Positions 11,138-21,553 of a stretch of 64,000 nucleotides of DNA are shown one piece after another (the stretch's first letter is position 1; each line of letters opens with the position of its first letter). The DNA is from Closterium sp. NIES-65 (Eukaryota; Streptophyta; Zygnematophyceae; Desmidiales; Closteriaceae). The notes beneath the pieces were generated by a model that saw nothing but the letters and a program-made list of their open reading frames with translations, was not told the origin of the DNA and did not search any database. Both the position numbers and the translations under genes were made by a program. Location of the stretch: NCBI GenBank assembly GCA_948144175.1, contig CANXME010000774.1, positions 1 through 64,000 on the forward strand, in the 5' to 3' direction.

Positions 11138-12790
11138 TCAAGAGGTGAGCAAGTGAGGCAAGGTAGGCACAAGGCCCAGCGGAGTACAGAAGCGCTGATG
11201 GTCACAAGGCGCAAGCGCCTTGGTGAAGATATCAGCAATGTTGGCCTCAGAGGCCACGTACGCAAGTCGCAGCTGACCACGCTGCTGCAGCTCACGAGCA
11301 AGGAAGCAGCGGAGAGCAATGTGCTTCATTCTGTGCTCCAGTCGCTGCTCCCGACACATGGCGAGCATGGCCTTGTTGTCTACGTACAGCACTGGAGGAG
11401 AACGAGGCGGCTCTCCGAGGTCAGTCAGCAGGTAGGTGAGCCAGCGAAGCTCCTGTGCAGCCATGGCTCCTGCGTAGATCTTAGCCTCACAACTGGAGCC
11501 GAGAACAAAAGACGAGCGAGTAGCCCGCCACGAAACAGAGCCGGAACCAAGGCTGAAGGTGTAACCCTGTGACGACCACTGCGTAGCCTGGTCATCAGCC
11601 CAAGAAGCGTCTGCGTGCCCAGTAAGGACCACTAGACTCTGCCCTCCAAGCACAAGCCCCATGCCCGACGTACTGCACAAGTAGCGCAACACCCTCTTCG
11701 CTGCAGCCATGTGCTCTGGTCTGTGTCTCCCAGGAGCAACATAGCGTGCCAAGATGCTAAGAGAGTATGCAAGGTCAGGTCGTGTGCAGGTCATCAGGTA
11801 CATGAGGCAGCCAACAAGCTCTGGGTACGGGCCACTCGACTCTACGGACTCATCCGAAGGCAGAGCTGAGAGCGAGTGACGAGTAGACAGAGGAGTGGCC
11901 TGAGGCGAGGAGTACGTGAAGCCGAAGCGCTGAAGGACCTGCTGCACCATGTGTGACTGAGTCAAGGTAATGGTGCGGCGTGCTCTGTCCCGAGTGATCT
12001 GCAAGTCAAGGTAGCTGCGCAGTTCACCCAGGTCAGTGCACGTGTGTCTCTTCTGCAGCTCGGACTTCACGTGGGCGAGTCCAGCAGTGTCAGCTGTGGG
12101 AAAGACCAAGTCGTCGGCGTACACGAGGATGTAGAACGGCGGCAAAGAAGTGTCGGTGCGCAGAAACAGCGACGGGTCGGCAGTAGAGGGAGCAAACCCA
12201 AGAGCCGCAAGTGTAGTCCTCAGTGTGTCGTGCCACTCACGCGGTGCTTGGCAGAGACAGTAGACTGGCCGCTGGAGGCTCCAATGGGTGCCAGGAGGAA
12301 AAGACCCAGTGAAACCAGGTGAGTGACGCAGCCAGATCTCCTCGTGCAGGCTGCCCTGCAAGAAAGCAGTGCTGAAGTCAAGAGAGTGTAGCTCGTAGTC
12401 ACGGTGAGCAGCTATGTGCAGCAGTACCCGAAGAGTGGTCATCTTCGGGGTGGGAGAGAAGGTCTGAAAGTAGTCAACTCCCTGCCGCTGACTGAAGCCA
12501 CAAGCCACGTAACGCGCCTTGAAGACAGGCGGAGAACCCGGCGGTCGCTTCACCCTGAAAATCCACATGCCAGTGACGATGTTCGCCCCACGAGGGGGAA
12601 CGGCGTCAACGTAGGTGCTTGTGGACTTCCAAGAAGCCATCTCTGTGTCCATAGCTGCCTGCCACTGAGACGAGTAGGGACCCTCTATCGCCTCCGCGTA
12701 AGAGCGCGGAGTCGGGATGTCAAGTGCATCCGGGTCTCCCTCAGGGGTAAGCATACGGACACGAGATGAGGTGAAGCAGCAGCCAAGCAC
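11138..12790 (-). pseudogene. copia D reverse transcriptase and RNase H (open 550-codon block)
   Basis: Longest uninterrupted RT-RNase H block of the lineage in the window. RT motifs include ANIVTGMWIFRVKRPPG, ARYVACGFSQRQGVDYF, LHSLDFSTAFLQGSLHEE and the catalytic box LVYADDLVF (YADD, where relatives have YVDD). RNase H shows LTGHADASWADDQATQ, GSSCEAKIYAGAMAAQELRW, LYVDNKAMLAMC and ends EANIADIFTKALAPCDHQRF. The block is in a different frame from the linker ORF upstream, so the polyprotein is frameshifted near 12750. The RT domain itself has no stop. Confidence 0.85.
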
Positions 12791-14983
12791 TGGAACTCCT
12801 CCTGCCTGTCCTCAAGGACGTCCGTGCCAAGGGCACACTCACCCCCGACGAACGGAGGACAGACAGAATCAGACTCAGCAACAAGACTGGCGGTGTAGTC
12901 TAGGCGACAGCGAGCAGCAAAGTCGACGAGCTCAGCAACTAGGGCAGACGCAGCAGTGGACTTAAAGGAAGGGTCAGTCACGACACTCGCAAGGAGACGC
13001 GTGACAGTAGGACTGGCAGCACGAAGAGAGTCCGACTCCGGGTTGGCAAGAGCAAGAATAGAAGACTCAGGAGGAGAAGGTAAAGGGGCACGCAGAGGAG
13101 CAGTGGACGGACGCAGGGACATCCGGTGCGTGCCAGGGACAGGAGGAGGACGCTGACGCGAACCGTGACCACTAGTGCGAGCAGCACGGACAGGCGACGC
13201 AGGGCGAGACGCAGGCTTTCGACGCTCAGCAAGACCTCCAGTAGGACCAGTGTAGGGAGACAGAGCAGGCAGTGGGGAGGCCGGCTGTAACTGCGACGGG
13301 ACAGGCTCTGGACACTCTAAGGGAGGAGGAGGACTAGTAGAAGACGGGAGACCAAGAACCTGCTGATGGAGCGGAACGAAGTACGGCCGAGGCCGTGCGG
13401 CGACTCCAGACACAGTAGGGACAGCACCAGCACCCCTTGTGGCAGCACGAGCACCAGTAGTACCCCCAGCAGCACCAGTAGTACCCCCAGCAGGACCGCC
13501 TCCAGGACCGACAGCAGTAGCCTCCGCGCAAACACCCGCAGCAGCTCCAGCTCCTGAAGTACCCGCAGGTCCAGCAGCTCCAGGACTCCCAGTACTAGCA
13601 CCTTTGAGACCCGTGGCACCAGCTCCCTCAGCAGCAACTGAACCTCCAGTACCCGCAGCACCTCCAGCTCCAGCAGCTCGCCTCCAGCGCCGGGCAAACC
13701 ACTCACGCAGCTCCTGTGGAGAGAGTGGCTCCGGGCGAGAAGAAGCACCCGGAGAACCGCAAGGCACAGCTCCAGCAGGCCCAGCTCCCTCAGGCTCCGC
13801 ACCCCCAGGCTCAGCACCTCCAGGCGTAGCTTCCCCAGGCTCAGCACCCCCAGGCGTAGCACCCCCAGGCTCAGCACCCCCAGACTCAGCACCCCCAAGC
13901 TCAGCACCCTCAGTCGTAGTACCCTCAGGCTCAGCACCCCCAGGTGTAGCACCCACACGCTCAGCACCCCCAGACTTCAGCACCCTCTGGCAGCACCAGA
14001 GTCACCAGCGACCTTGACAGGCTCAACAGCGTCTACCTGGGACACACCTGAAGGGGTAGGACCCTGAGGGGGGAGGGGGTCTACCGGGGGGGGACCTGGC
14101 ACAAGGAAGAGCGATGGCGGGGGGAGGGACGGAGTGCGGTAGTAGGGGACAAACTCGTCGAATGTGACGTCCTGGGAGGACAGAACACGGCGAGAGGTGG
14201 GGTGGTAGAACTGCCACCCTGGCGCGTCAGGGGGGAAACCCAGGAAGACGCAAGGAGCAGCACGAGGGGACAGCTTGTCCGCAGACAAGTCGCGGACAAA
14301 CGCCCGAGATCCCCAGACACGGAACGCAGACGCATCGCCAACCTTCCCCGTCCACAGCAAAGCTGGGGAGGTCTCCGGCATGGAGACCCTGGGCTGAAGG
14401 TTGATCTGATGCGCCGCGTACCGGACCGCAAACGGCCACAAAAAATGGGGGGCGGCCGCATGCATCATGGACGTACGGGCGACGTCCAAGACCATGCCAA
14501 TGCGGCGCTCAGCAATCCCATTTTGCTGTGGAGAGTCCAGAAGCGTGAAGGTCTGGCAGATGCCTCGTGCACGTCAGTAGGCCCGCAGAAGGCAAGAGGA
14601 GAACTCTCCGCCTCGGTCAGAGTGCAGACGTAGAACAGGAAAGTCCGAGCCAAAGCTCCGCCTGAGCTGGAGACGAGCTGCGCGGATCCAGCCGATCAAC
14701 ACCTCAGTGACATCACCCTTGCTGCGCAAGGGGAAGACTGTGGTGTAACGCGAGTAGTCATCGACCACCAGCAGAAAGTAGCGCTCGTGACCCTGTCCAC
14801 GGACGCGGGCTGGGCCCCTCACGTCCATGTGAAGCGTCTGCAGCGGGGCCTCTGTCGGAGGAATCTGGGAGGAGTGAGGGGCAGCCCGCTACCGCCCCTC
14901 GACACAGGGGACGCAGGTAGGGCCAGGCCCCGGAGGAAGGGGAGGGAGGGACCGGGGAAGACCAGAGACAAGGACACGGGAGG
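12685..14983 (-). pseudogene. copia D integrase and collagen-like linker
   Basis: The integrase C-terminal part runs from 14983 to about 14100 with the motifs MDVRGPARVRGQGHERYF, LRLHSDRGGEFSS, QQNGIAERRIGMVLDVART and DKLSPRAAPCVFLGFPPD. A TGA near 14577 replaces the Cys codon of the CLLRAYC segment. The linker at 12685-13983 starts with GAEPG-type pentapeptides (about 13780-13980), then PLSPQELREWFARRWR, then Gly/Ala-rich sequence, then PYFVPLHQQVLGLP. The frame changes near 13980 between integrase and linker. Confidence 0.82.
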
Positions 14984-15371
14984 TGTGAGGATCTAGGATC
15001 GAGTTCAGAAAAGAGAATGAGAATTGAGTCGAATTGAATTGAATTGAATGTCCACCTGGGTACAACACGAGGCTATATATAGGCTCGACACAAGGTCCCG
15101 TAACCAGGTGTTACGCGAAGGTTCCGCGGGTCGCGAAGCGTCCCGAACAGATCCTTACCGAATTCGGTAGAAGGCAATTCGGTGGCAACTGAAAAGCCAG
15201 AATTCGGTGCACGCAACCTAGCTCGGTGCTATAACTATAATAAAATATAGGAAAGCACCTAGCCTAGGAAATCAAGCAATTCATGCATGCATATGATTAT
15301 CCTATGCTAGAAATAGCATGATAAAGTAGAGGCAAGCAAGCATAGCTGGCATAAGCCGTCGTACTCTCACA
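14984..15371 (-). repeat. gypsy M 3' LTR, 388 bp
   Basis: Plus-strand sequence begins TGTGAGGATCTAGGATCG and ends CGTCGTACTCTCACA, giving the inverted termini TGTGAG/CTCACA. It contains a TATA box inside the palindrome GAGGCTATATATAGGCTC and several copies of GAATTCGGT. The purine tract GAGGGGGGGAC (minus strand, 15374-15384) adjoins it. Confidence 0.95.
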
Positions 15372-15381
15372 CGTCCCCCCC

Positions 15382-18300
15382 TCAAAGCTGGGTGGCGTGA
15401 GATACACCCTGCTTGACAAGATAGTCCTTGAGAGCACGGCGTGCGTTGCCCATATCAGCTTCTGCAACCCAACTGTCCTTAGTGGGGTCGTATCCCTTCC
15501 AGCGTATCAGGAGCTGGAGAGTCTTGCCACCGCGGCGCCGATGAGAGAGAACGCGCTCGATCTCGTACTCGGGTTCATCCTGTATGAGAACAGGTGGTGG
15601 TGGCGGTAGTTGCCGTCCCTGGAACTGTTGGTTGGGGTCCTTGTGGGGCTTCAGTAGCTGGACATGGAAAGCGTTGTGAAGCTTCCATGTATCTTGTAAG
15701 CGCAAGCGGAATGTAACTGGTGTCACCTGTGCCTCAACGAGAAAAGGACCACAGAAGCGAGGCCGGAGTTTGGATGGGAGGTAAGACAGGTTCAAGTTGC
15801 GCGTGTCAAGAAGCACCTGATCTCCGACTGCTACTGAGTGATCACGTCGCTGACGATCGGCATACTGCTTCTGGGAGTTCTGCATCATGGTAAGACGTCG
15901 CTGAGTCTTCTCCCATAGCTGCTGCATGGTGGTGACGAAGTCATGTGCGGCTTGGACTTGTGCCGGTGTAGTTGGCTGCTGTGGTGTGAGTGGTTCCCGT
16001 CCGTAACATAGGAAGAAAGGAGTTTTCCCTATGGCCGCATGTGATGCGTTGTTGTAAGCGAACTCTAGGGTTGGTAATTGTGTGTCCTAGTGGCTGACGT
16101 CGTCCTTGCAAGCTGTGCGCAGTAACTGTTCAACCACTTGATTGAGTCGCTCTTTCTGTCCGTCAGTCTGGGGGTGGTATGCTGAAGACATTGCAAGCTT
16201 TGTCCCCAACAGTCCCATGAGCTCCTTCCAGAACTTACTCGTGAATTTGGGGTCTTTGTCTGAGATGAGTGTAGCGGGGATGCCGTGGATGGTGATGATG
16301 CCGTTGAAGAAGAGTCGAGCAGTTGCTTCAGCTGTAGCTGTGGCGTTGGTCGGTATGAAGTGACCCATTTTGGAGAACTTTTCGATCATCACGAGGATGG
16401 AATCATGTCCCCGTGAGGTCGAAGGAAGCCCTGTGATGAAGTCGAGGCTAACGACCTGCCATGGCTGCTCCGGTACGGGTAGAGGCTGAAGTAACCCTGC
16501 TTTTTTCTGCTTGCTACTCTTCATCCGTTGGCACGTGTCGCAAGAGGTGACGAACTGCTGCACGTTTGCTGCCATCCCGGGCCAGTAGTAATACTTCGCT
16601 ATCCCTGCTAACGTCTTGTTGCTCCCGAAATGTCCCGCGTAAGGTACGTCGTGAAACTCCTCCAATAGGATCTGCCGTAGCGGGGCGTAATTCGGTACCC
16701 AAATCTTTCCTGAACCCTTCCTTACAGCTAAGTCTTTCTCCCACTGTAATAGCTTCTTGGTCTGTGCTGTAGCAATCTCTGCGTCCACGGAGTACCCATG
16801 TTGGAATAGACCCTTGAGCAGAGGGTTCATCCCGTCGAGCTGGATGCTTGCTACATGTCCGGGGCGGCTCAACGCGTCTGCCTTGTTGTGTAGCCCGGGC
16901 TTGTAGACGATGTCGTAGTGGAAGTGAGTTTCCAGGAAGTCCACCCACCGCACCTGTCGTCGTGAGAGTGTCGGCTGTGACTTCAGGTATTTGAGACTGC
17001 AGTGGTCAGTATAGACTGTAGTCTTGGCTCCCTCTAGGTAACACCTCCACGCCTTGAAGGCTATGACTATCGCTAAGGCTTCCTTGTCGTGAATGGGGTA
17101 GTTTAGTTCTGCTCCGTGTAGCTTCTTACTGAGGTAGGCGATGGGCTGCAAACCGCGTCCGTGATCCTGCATCAGTACTGCTCCGACTGCTTGGTCACTA
17201 GCGTCTGCTTCCACCACGTAGTCCTTGTCTGGATCCGGCAAGATGAGTACTGGCGCTGTAGTCAGTGCTGTCTGTAGCTGCTCCATGGCTTGCTGATGAA
17301 GGGTATCCCATTTGTAGGGCGTATCCTTTTTCAGTAGGTCGGTCAGTGGCGCTGCTATCTTAGCGTACTGCGGCACGAACCTGTTGTAGTAGTTGGCGAA
17401 GCCTAGGAATTGCTGTAACTCCTTCACGTTCTCTGGTACTCTCCACTTCTTGACGGCTTCGATCTTCTGTGGGTCCACGTGTACGCCCTCGGCACTCACC
17501 ATGTGCCCGAGAAACTGCACCTTCTTCAGGGCGAAGTCGCTCTTTGACAGCTTCACGTAGAACTTGTTTTTCCGCAGGATCTCGAACACCTTCCGCAGAT
17601 GCTCCACGTGCTCCTTCATGTTCTTGGAGTAGATGAGAATGTCGTCCAGGTACACCACCACGCATTCGTCCAGCAGAGGTCGTAAGATGTGATTCATCTC
17701 CGCCTGAAGCGTTGCTGGTGCGTTGCAGAGTCCGAACGGCATCACCAAGTATTCGTAGGAGCCGTATCTGGTACGGAACGCTGTCTTGTGGACGGAGTTG
17801 TCTGCCATCTTGATCTGCCAGTAGCCCGATCGTAGGTCCAGCTTCGAAAATACTGTTGCTCCACGCAGTTGATCGAGTAGGTCGTCTATGCGCGGTATGG
17901 GATATTTGTTTTTGACTGTCTGTTTGTTCAGTGCGCGGTAGTCGATGCACATCCGTAGACTGCCGTCTGGTTTTGGAGTGAAGAGAACTGGTGCGCTGTA
18001 GGGAGAGGTGGATGGGCGGATCAGTTGTCTGTCCAGTAGATACTCTATCTGTTTTTTCATGTCTGTCAGTTCAGTCGGACTTAGTCGGTATGGTGCACGT
18101 GAGACGGGTTTCGCACTTGGCTCCTCCACGATCTCGTGCTCGTGGGTGCGTGCTGGAGGTACACCTGCAGATAGGTCGTCGGGCATTATATCCTTGTACT
18201 GCTCCAAGACCTCTTTCACTGCTGCAGGTAGCTCGGAACTCGGCTTCTCCTCTGCTGCTGCCATAACCAGTGCTAGGTAACCCGTGTTACTCCTGTTCAC

Positions 18301-19008
18301 CGTCTGTTCGAACCGTGCCAGTGTCGTTTCAGCTATGTCCCCTATATCCGTCCAGCTTCGCAGCTCCACTCGTTTCGCGTTGTTGTAGATGCACACCTTG
18401 CTGTTGACCCAATCGATCTCGGGGTTGAACTGCTTCAGGAAATCTCGCCCCAAGATAAAATCTAATCCTTTGATGTTGGTGACTGGTAGCTTCGGCTTCC
18501 ACCTCAACGCACCTATATGCAGTTGCAGTGATGCTTCGCCGTGGATAGGAAGCTTCGTACCGTCCACCATGGTTGTTGAAAACTGGGTCTCTTCCGCCTT
18601 CTCTCCAATTTTCTCCAATGCTCCGCGGTCACACACCGAGTGAGATGCACCGCTCTCCACCTGTGCCCGGAGGCGTCGCCCATTGCATAACACCTCGAGG
18701 AGTAGTGGTTTCTGCTGTGCTGAGTAGCCAAAGAGGGCCTCGTTAACAGGATCATAGGGTACATCAAACTTAATACCTTCCCTTTTTCCTATACCTGACT
18801 CAGTGCTTTCCAACTTCACCTGGGGGGTAGGAGGATTTTTCCGAGGCTTGTATAATTTTTCCTGAGCCTGGATGTCTCCTCTAAGCCTTGGCAGCTGTGT
18901 AGGCTTCACCTGTGGGCGACGGGGAGCCTTAACACTGTGCTGCGGGGAGAGAATATTAACTCCACGGAACGCACGACCCTTTTCTACGCTCCGTAGTACT
19001 TTGCCCAA
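15382..19008 (-). pseudogene. gypsy M pol: protease-RT-RNase H-integrase-chromodomain, one stop
   Basis: A single frame is broken only by a TAG at 16087-16089, where the context VSH-stop-DTQLPTLEFAYNN suggests a Trp codon TGG changed to TAG. The protease core reads VESGASHSV (residues 117-125 of the first part), with Glu in place of the expected catalytic Asp of DSGAS. RT carries [33 protein letters not shown] and [11 protein letters not shown]. RNase H has [14 protein letters not shown] and [15 protein letters not shown]. Integrase has the zinc region [31 protein letters not shown] and [10 protein letters not shown]. After the stop come GPFLVEAQVTPVTFRLRL and a chromodomain (EYEIERVL, LIRWKGYDPTKDSWV) ending at 15382. 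Chromodomains of this class direct integration to modified chromatin. The frame is open upstream of 19008. Confidence 0.93.
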
Positions 19009-19100
19009 CTTCTCAGGTACCTGAATAATTTCTAAAGGCTTTTTCTTGGCCTCTAGACTGTGAAAATAGGTAGGTAACGATAGTAGCCATAGCTAGGACC

Positions 19101-19241
19101 TACCTAGCTAGGCAAGAAGAAGTTAGGCAAAAGAGAGGGTTGTACTAGCAAGCAATGAGATACAAATATGAAACCCTAAGGGGTTATACTCGCTATAGAG
19201 TACCCCACTGCAGGCTAGATAACAAATATGACATTCTGACA
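19101..19241 (-). repeat. Short solo copia-type LTR N inside gypsy M
   Basis: On the minus strand it begins TGTCAGAATGTCATATTTG at 19241 and carries the lineage core as GCAGTGGGGTACTCTATAG, then GGGTTTCATATTTGTATCTC. No coding follows it, and gypsy sequence lies on both sides (SRGLQAFKKFRGGL to the right, [17 protein letters not shown] to the left). The 3' limit is uncertain. TAGACC to the right and TAGGACC to the left may be remnants of the target duplication. Confidence 0.6.
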
Positions 19242-19573
19242 TAGACCTCCCCTGAATTTTTTGAAGGCTTGTAAACCACGAGAAGCAATATTCTTCGTTA
19301 GAGCATCTTTATAGGATACTTTTAACGAATTCTTACTTTCGTGGGTGTTCGGCTGGAGTTTCCCGGTCGGTGCAGAGTCTTTTTTCGCGGAGCCTCCATT
19401 CGCCTCGGCGATTTCCGCTGATGCCGGCCGGTCGTGACGTTTTAAATTCGCGCCATCATTTTCTCCTTTTTTCACCCGCTTCGAAGTCGCCACGTCGTCG
19501 CCTTTTCCTGCTTTTCGGATCTTTACGCGATCGCCAGGTCGATCCGCGGCTACTGGCGATTCCCGTTTTTTTA
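19242..19573 (-). pseudogene. gypsy M gag-protease junction frame
   Basis: Open frame following gag in the -1 register, Lys/Arg-rich with KKRESPVAADRPGD, SYKDALTKNIASRGLQAF and KKFRGGL. It would join gag to the protease part of pol if the solo LTR N were absent. The heptamer AAAAAAC on the minus strand (19565-19571) sits at the overlap in the phase needed for a -1 slip, but it comes just after the gag TAA. Either the stop is a recent mutation or expression needs another route. Confidence 0.55.
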
Positions 19574-20527
19574 CTTCGGGGGTGCTCCACTGTTTCCGTC
19601 CCGGAGTGCCGCACGTGCTTTCTTCATTTTGTAGCACGACAAAAACTGATGTCCTGCTGCGCCGCAAAATTCGCATTTTGTCGGCTGCTGCTTCACGTCG
19701 TATTTGTCGATATCCATCGGTTCGGCGAACGTGGGGGGTGCCGATCGCTCCGTGCCGAATGTACGGTTCGGCGTGAAGCGTCGTGTTTCGGGTTGACTTC
19801 GAGTCAGCGCGTCGTATCGCTTGGCAGAACGCACGATGTCTCTGTAGCTGTTGTAATTCGCCGCAATCACCTGCCGCCGAATCTCCATTTTTAATCCTTC
19901 GGTGTACGCCTGGATTTTTTCGCCTTCGGTCAGGTCGGTGATGCGGTTGAACAGTAACTCCATCTCCTGCGTGTACTGTGTTACACTACTGTATTGCTTG
20001 TGTCGGTGTATCTGCTGCCGCGCCATGTAGGTTGTATTAATTGGTTCGAAACGCTCGATTAAATCTGCCCGCAACTGCTGCCACGTTTTCTCCCCGCGGG
20101 CTACGTCGTTGTAGTAAATCCATTCGAGAGCCGGTCCACGTAACAGTGTCGCTGCGAGCCGAATCCTTGCTGCGTCGTGTTGTGGGGTCGAACAGCCAAT
20201 GGCCTCGAAGTAAATTTCGAGGGTGGCCACGAATCGCCGGACGTCGGATCCCTTCGCGCTTGGATCGAACGCCTCCGGGAGCCTCGGTCGTGCTGCTTCG
20301 AGGTTCGGCGACAGTGGTGCCATTGGTCCGTGAAATGTCGGTGTCGCCACTGCTGCTGGAGTTGTCGGTGTTGTAGTCGCTGTGGTCGCTGCTGCTATGG
20401 TGGCGAACCCTGGTTGGTTTGTCAGAAAAGCCTCGAGTCGACGAAGCGTCGCCTGCGTCTGCTCCATGTCAGTGCGAAGGCTCGCAATGTCACTCGTAGT
20501 CGCGTAGTTGTCGCCTTGGCCCTCCAT
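19571..20527 (-). CDS. gypsy M gag polyprotein, 318 aa
   Basis: Intact Gag ORF starting MEGQGDNYATTSDIASLRTD. An N-terminal coiled-coil-like stretch (residues about 12-38) precedes an Ala/Thr/Pro linker. The retrotransposon gag core then follows, with ARPRLPEAFDPSAKGSDVRR, LEWIYYNDVARGEKTWQQLR and NRITDLTEGEKIQAYTEGLK. A zinc knuckle CEFCGAAGHQFLSC (C-x2-C-x4-H-x4-C) lies near residue 290. It ends GNSGAPPK with a TAA. Capsid formation and RNA binding are the expected roles. Upstream lies a 430-bp untranslated region reaching the primer site. Confidence 0.9.
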   Translation of the reverse strand: MEGQGDNYATTSDIASLRTDMEQTQATLRRLEAFLTNQPGFATIAAATTATTTPTTPAAVATPTFHGPMAPLSPNLEAARPRLPEAFDPSAKGSDVRRFVATLEIYFEAIGCSTPQHDAARIRLAATLLRGPALEWIYYNDVARGEKTWQQLRADLIERFEPINTTYMARQQIHRHKQYSSVTQYTQEMELLFNRITDLTEGEKIQAYTEGLKMEIRRQVIAANYNSYRDIVRSAKRYDALTRSQPETRRFTPNRTFGTERSAPPTFAEPMDIDKYDVKQQPTKCEFCGAAGHQFLSCYKMKKARAALRDGNSGAPPK

Positions 20528-20942
20528 TTGGTGATTTACAGGAAGATGCGCAACGAAAATAATCGAATTCTAGGAGCTGGTCGACTTACTGCGAGTCAAA
20601 TTGACTGTAGAATCGACGAGCGTGAATTCTGTAGGTTGCGTAAATCTCCCTTAGGCGAAATTCGCGTCCGATCTCGGCCGTTGAGGAGAAAATCGATCCG
20701 ACGCTCCAAATTCCAACTTTTTTGGGCGAAATTCTCTGGGCCGTTGAGATGAAACTCGATCGAACGGTCGAAACTCCAACCTTTCCACCAGTAAATCTGA
20801 GGGGTGTTGGAAAACCGAATCGAGGGGGACTTAGAAAAATTGCGCGGAACTGGTTTTACATACCCATATCGGCGCTTTCGTCGTCGCCCCCGCGGTTTTT
20901 AAAGGCCGGAACTAAGCGGTTGAAGACCTCGCGTGTAAACCC

Positions 20943-20955
20943 GCTCTGATTACCA
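20943..20955 (-). promoter_or_regulatory. gypsy M primer-binding site
   Basis: The minus strand reads TGGTAATCAGAGC two bases inside the 5' LTR. This is the initiator-Met tRNA complement TGGTATCAGAGC with one added A. Its position directly after the LTR supports the call. Confidence 0.75.
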
Positions 20956-20957
20956 AG

Positions 20958-21345
20958 TGTGAGGATCTAGGATCGAGTTCAGAAAAGAGAATGAGAATTG
21001 AGTCGAATTGAATTGAATTGAATGTCCACCTGGGTACAACACGAGGCTATATATAGGCTCGACACAAGGCCCCGTAACCAGGTGTTACGCGAAGGTTCCG
21101 CGGGTCGCGAAGCGTCCCGAACAGATCCTTACCGAATTCGGTAGAAGGCAATTCGGTGGCAACCGAAAAGCCAGAATTCGGTGCACGCAACCTAGCTCGG
21201 TGCTATAATTATAATAAAATATAGGAAAGCACCTAGCCTAGGAAATCAAGCAATTCATGCATGCATATGATTATCCTATGCTAGAAATAGCATGATAAAG
21301 TAGAGGCAAGCAAGCATAGCTGGCATAAGCCGTCGTACTCTCACA
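20958..21345 (-). repeat. gypsy M 5' LTR, 388 bp
   Basis: Same length and termini as the copy at 14984-15371. I count three differences between them (GGTCCC/GGCCCC, AACTGAAAAG/AACCGAAAAG, TAACTATAAT/TAATTATAAT), about 99 percent identity. The TATA box is in GAGGCTATATATAGGCTC. In this orientation it drives transcription leftwards. Confidence 0.95.
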
Positions 21346-21553
21346 CTGTGGGAGTATCGGTCCCACTGACTGTAGCACCGTTGATTGTAACACTGCTGAC
21401 TGTAACACAGCCAACTGTATTACCGCTGAATGTAGTCCCACTGACTGTAGCACCACTGACTGTAGCACCACTGACTGTAGCACCACTGACTGTAGCACCA
21501 TTGACTGTAGCACCACTGACTGTAGCACCACTGAATGTAGGAGTGGTTGCAGT
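21346..21553. repeat. 15-bp tandem repeat, host repeat-rich ORF left part
   Basis: Imperfect tandem copies of a 15-bp unit of type ACTGACTGTAGCACC, best conserved at 21435-21545. On the plus strand they encode the pentapeptide TVAPL repeatedly. The block ends at the GCAGT target site of the solo E-family LTR and resumes at 35332. It abuts the gypsy LTR directly, so its left end is lost. No spacers are present, so it is not a CRISPR array. Confidence 0.8.

Larger units (their letters stand above)
10798..14983 (-). mobile_element. Ty1/copia element D, 5' half missing
   Basis: Minus-strand member of the short-LTR lineage inserted into the pre-integrase region of copia G. Its 3' LTR, polypurine tract, RNase H, RT, linker and the C-terminal two thirds of integrase are present. 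Sequence stops exactly where the gypsy LTR begins at 14984, and no gag, leader or 5' LTR of D appears on the other side of the gypsy element. The copy is therefore truncated, not just interrupted. Confidence 0.92.
14984..21345 (-). mobile_element. Ty3/gypsy chromovirus-type element M
   Basis: Complete minus-strand element with two 388-bp LTRs that differ at about three sites, all C/T changes, so it is young. It has a primer site, gag with zinc knuckle, protease, RT, RNase H, integrase and a C-terminal chromodomain, and a polypurine tract. The flanks do not match (GGAGG on the left, CTGTG on the right), and the two sides belong to different surroundings (copia D against a 15-bp tandem repeat). 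Confidence 0.95.

Noticed and set aside
21420-21545. Regular 15-bp repeats considered as a CRISPR array
   Set aside because: Units abut with no spacers, and the context is a plant-type genome.
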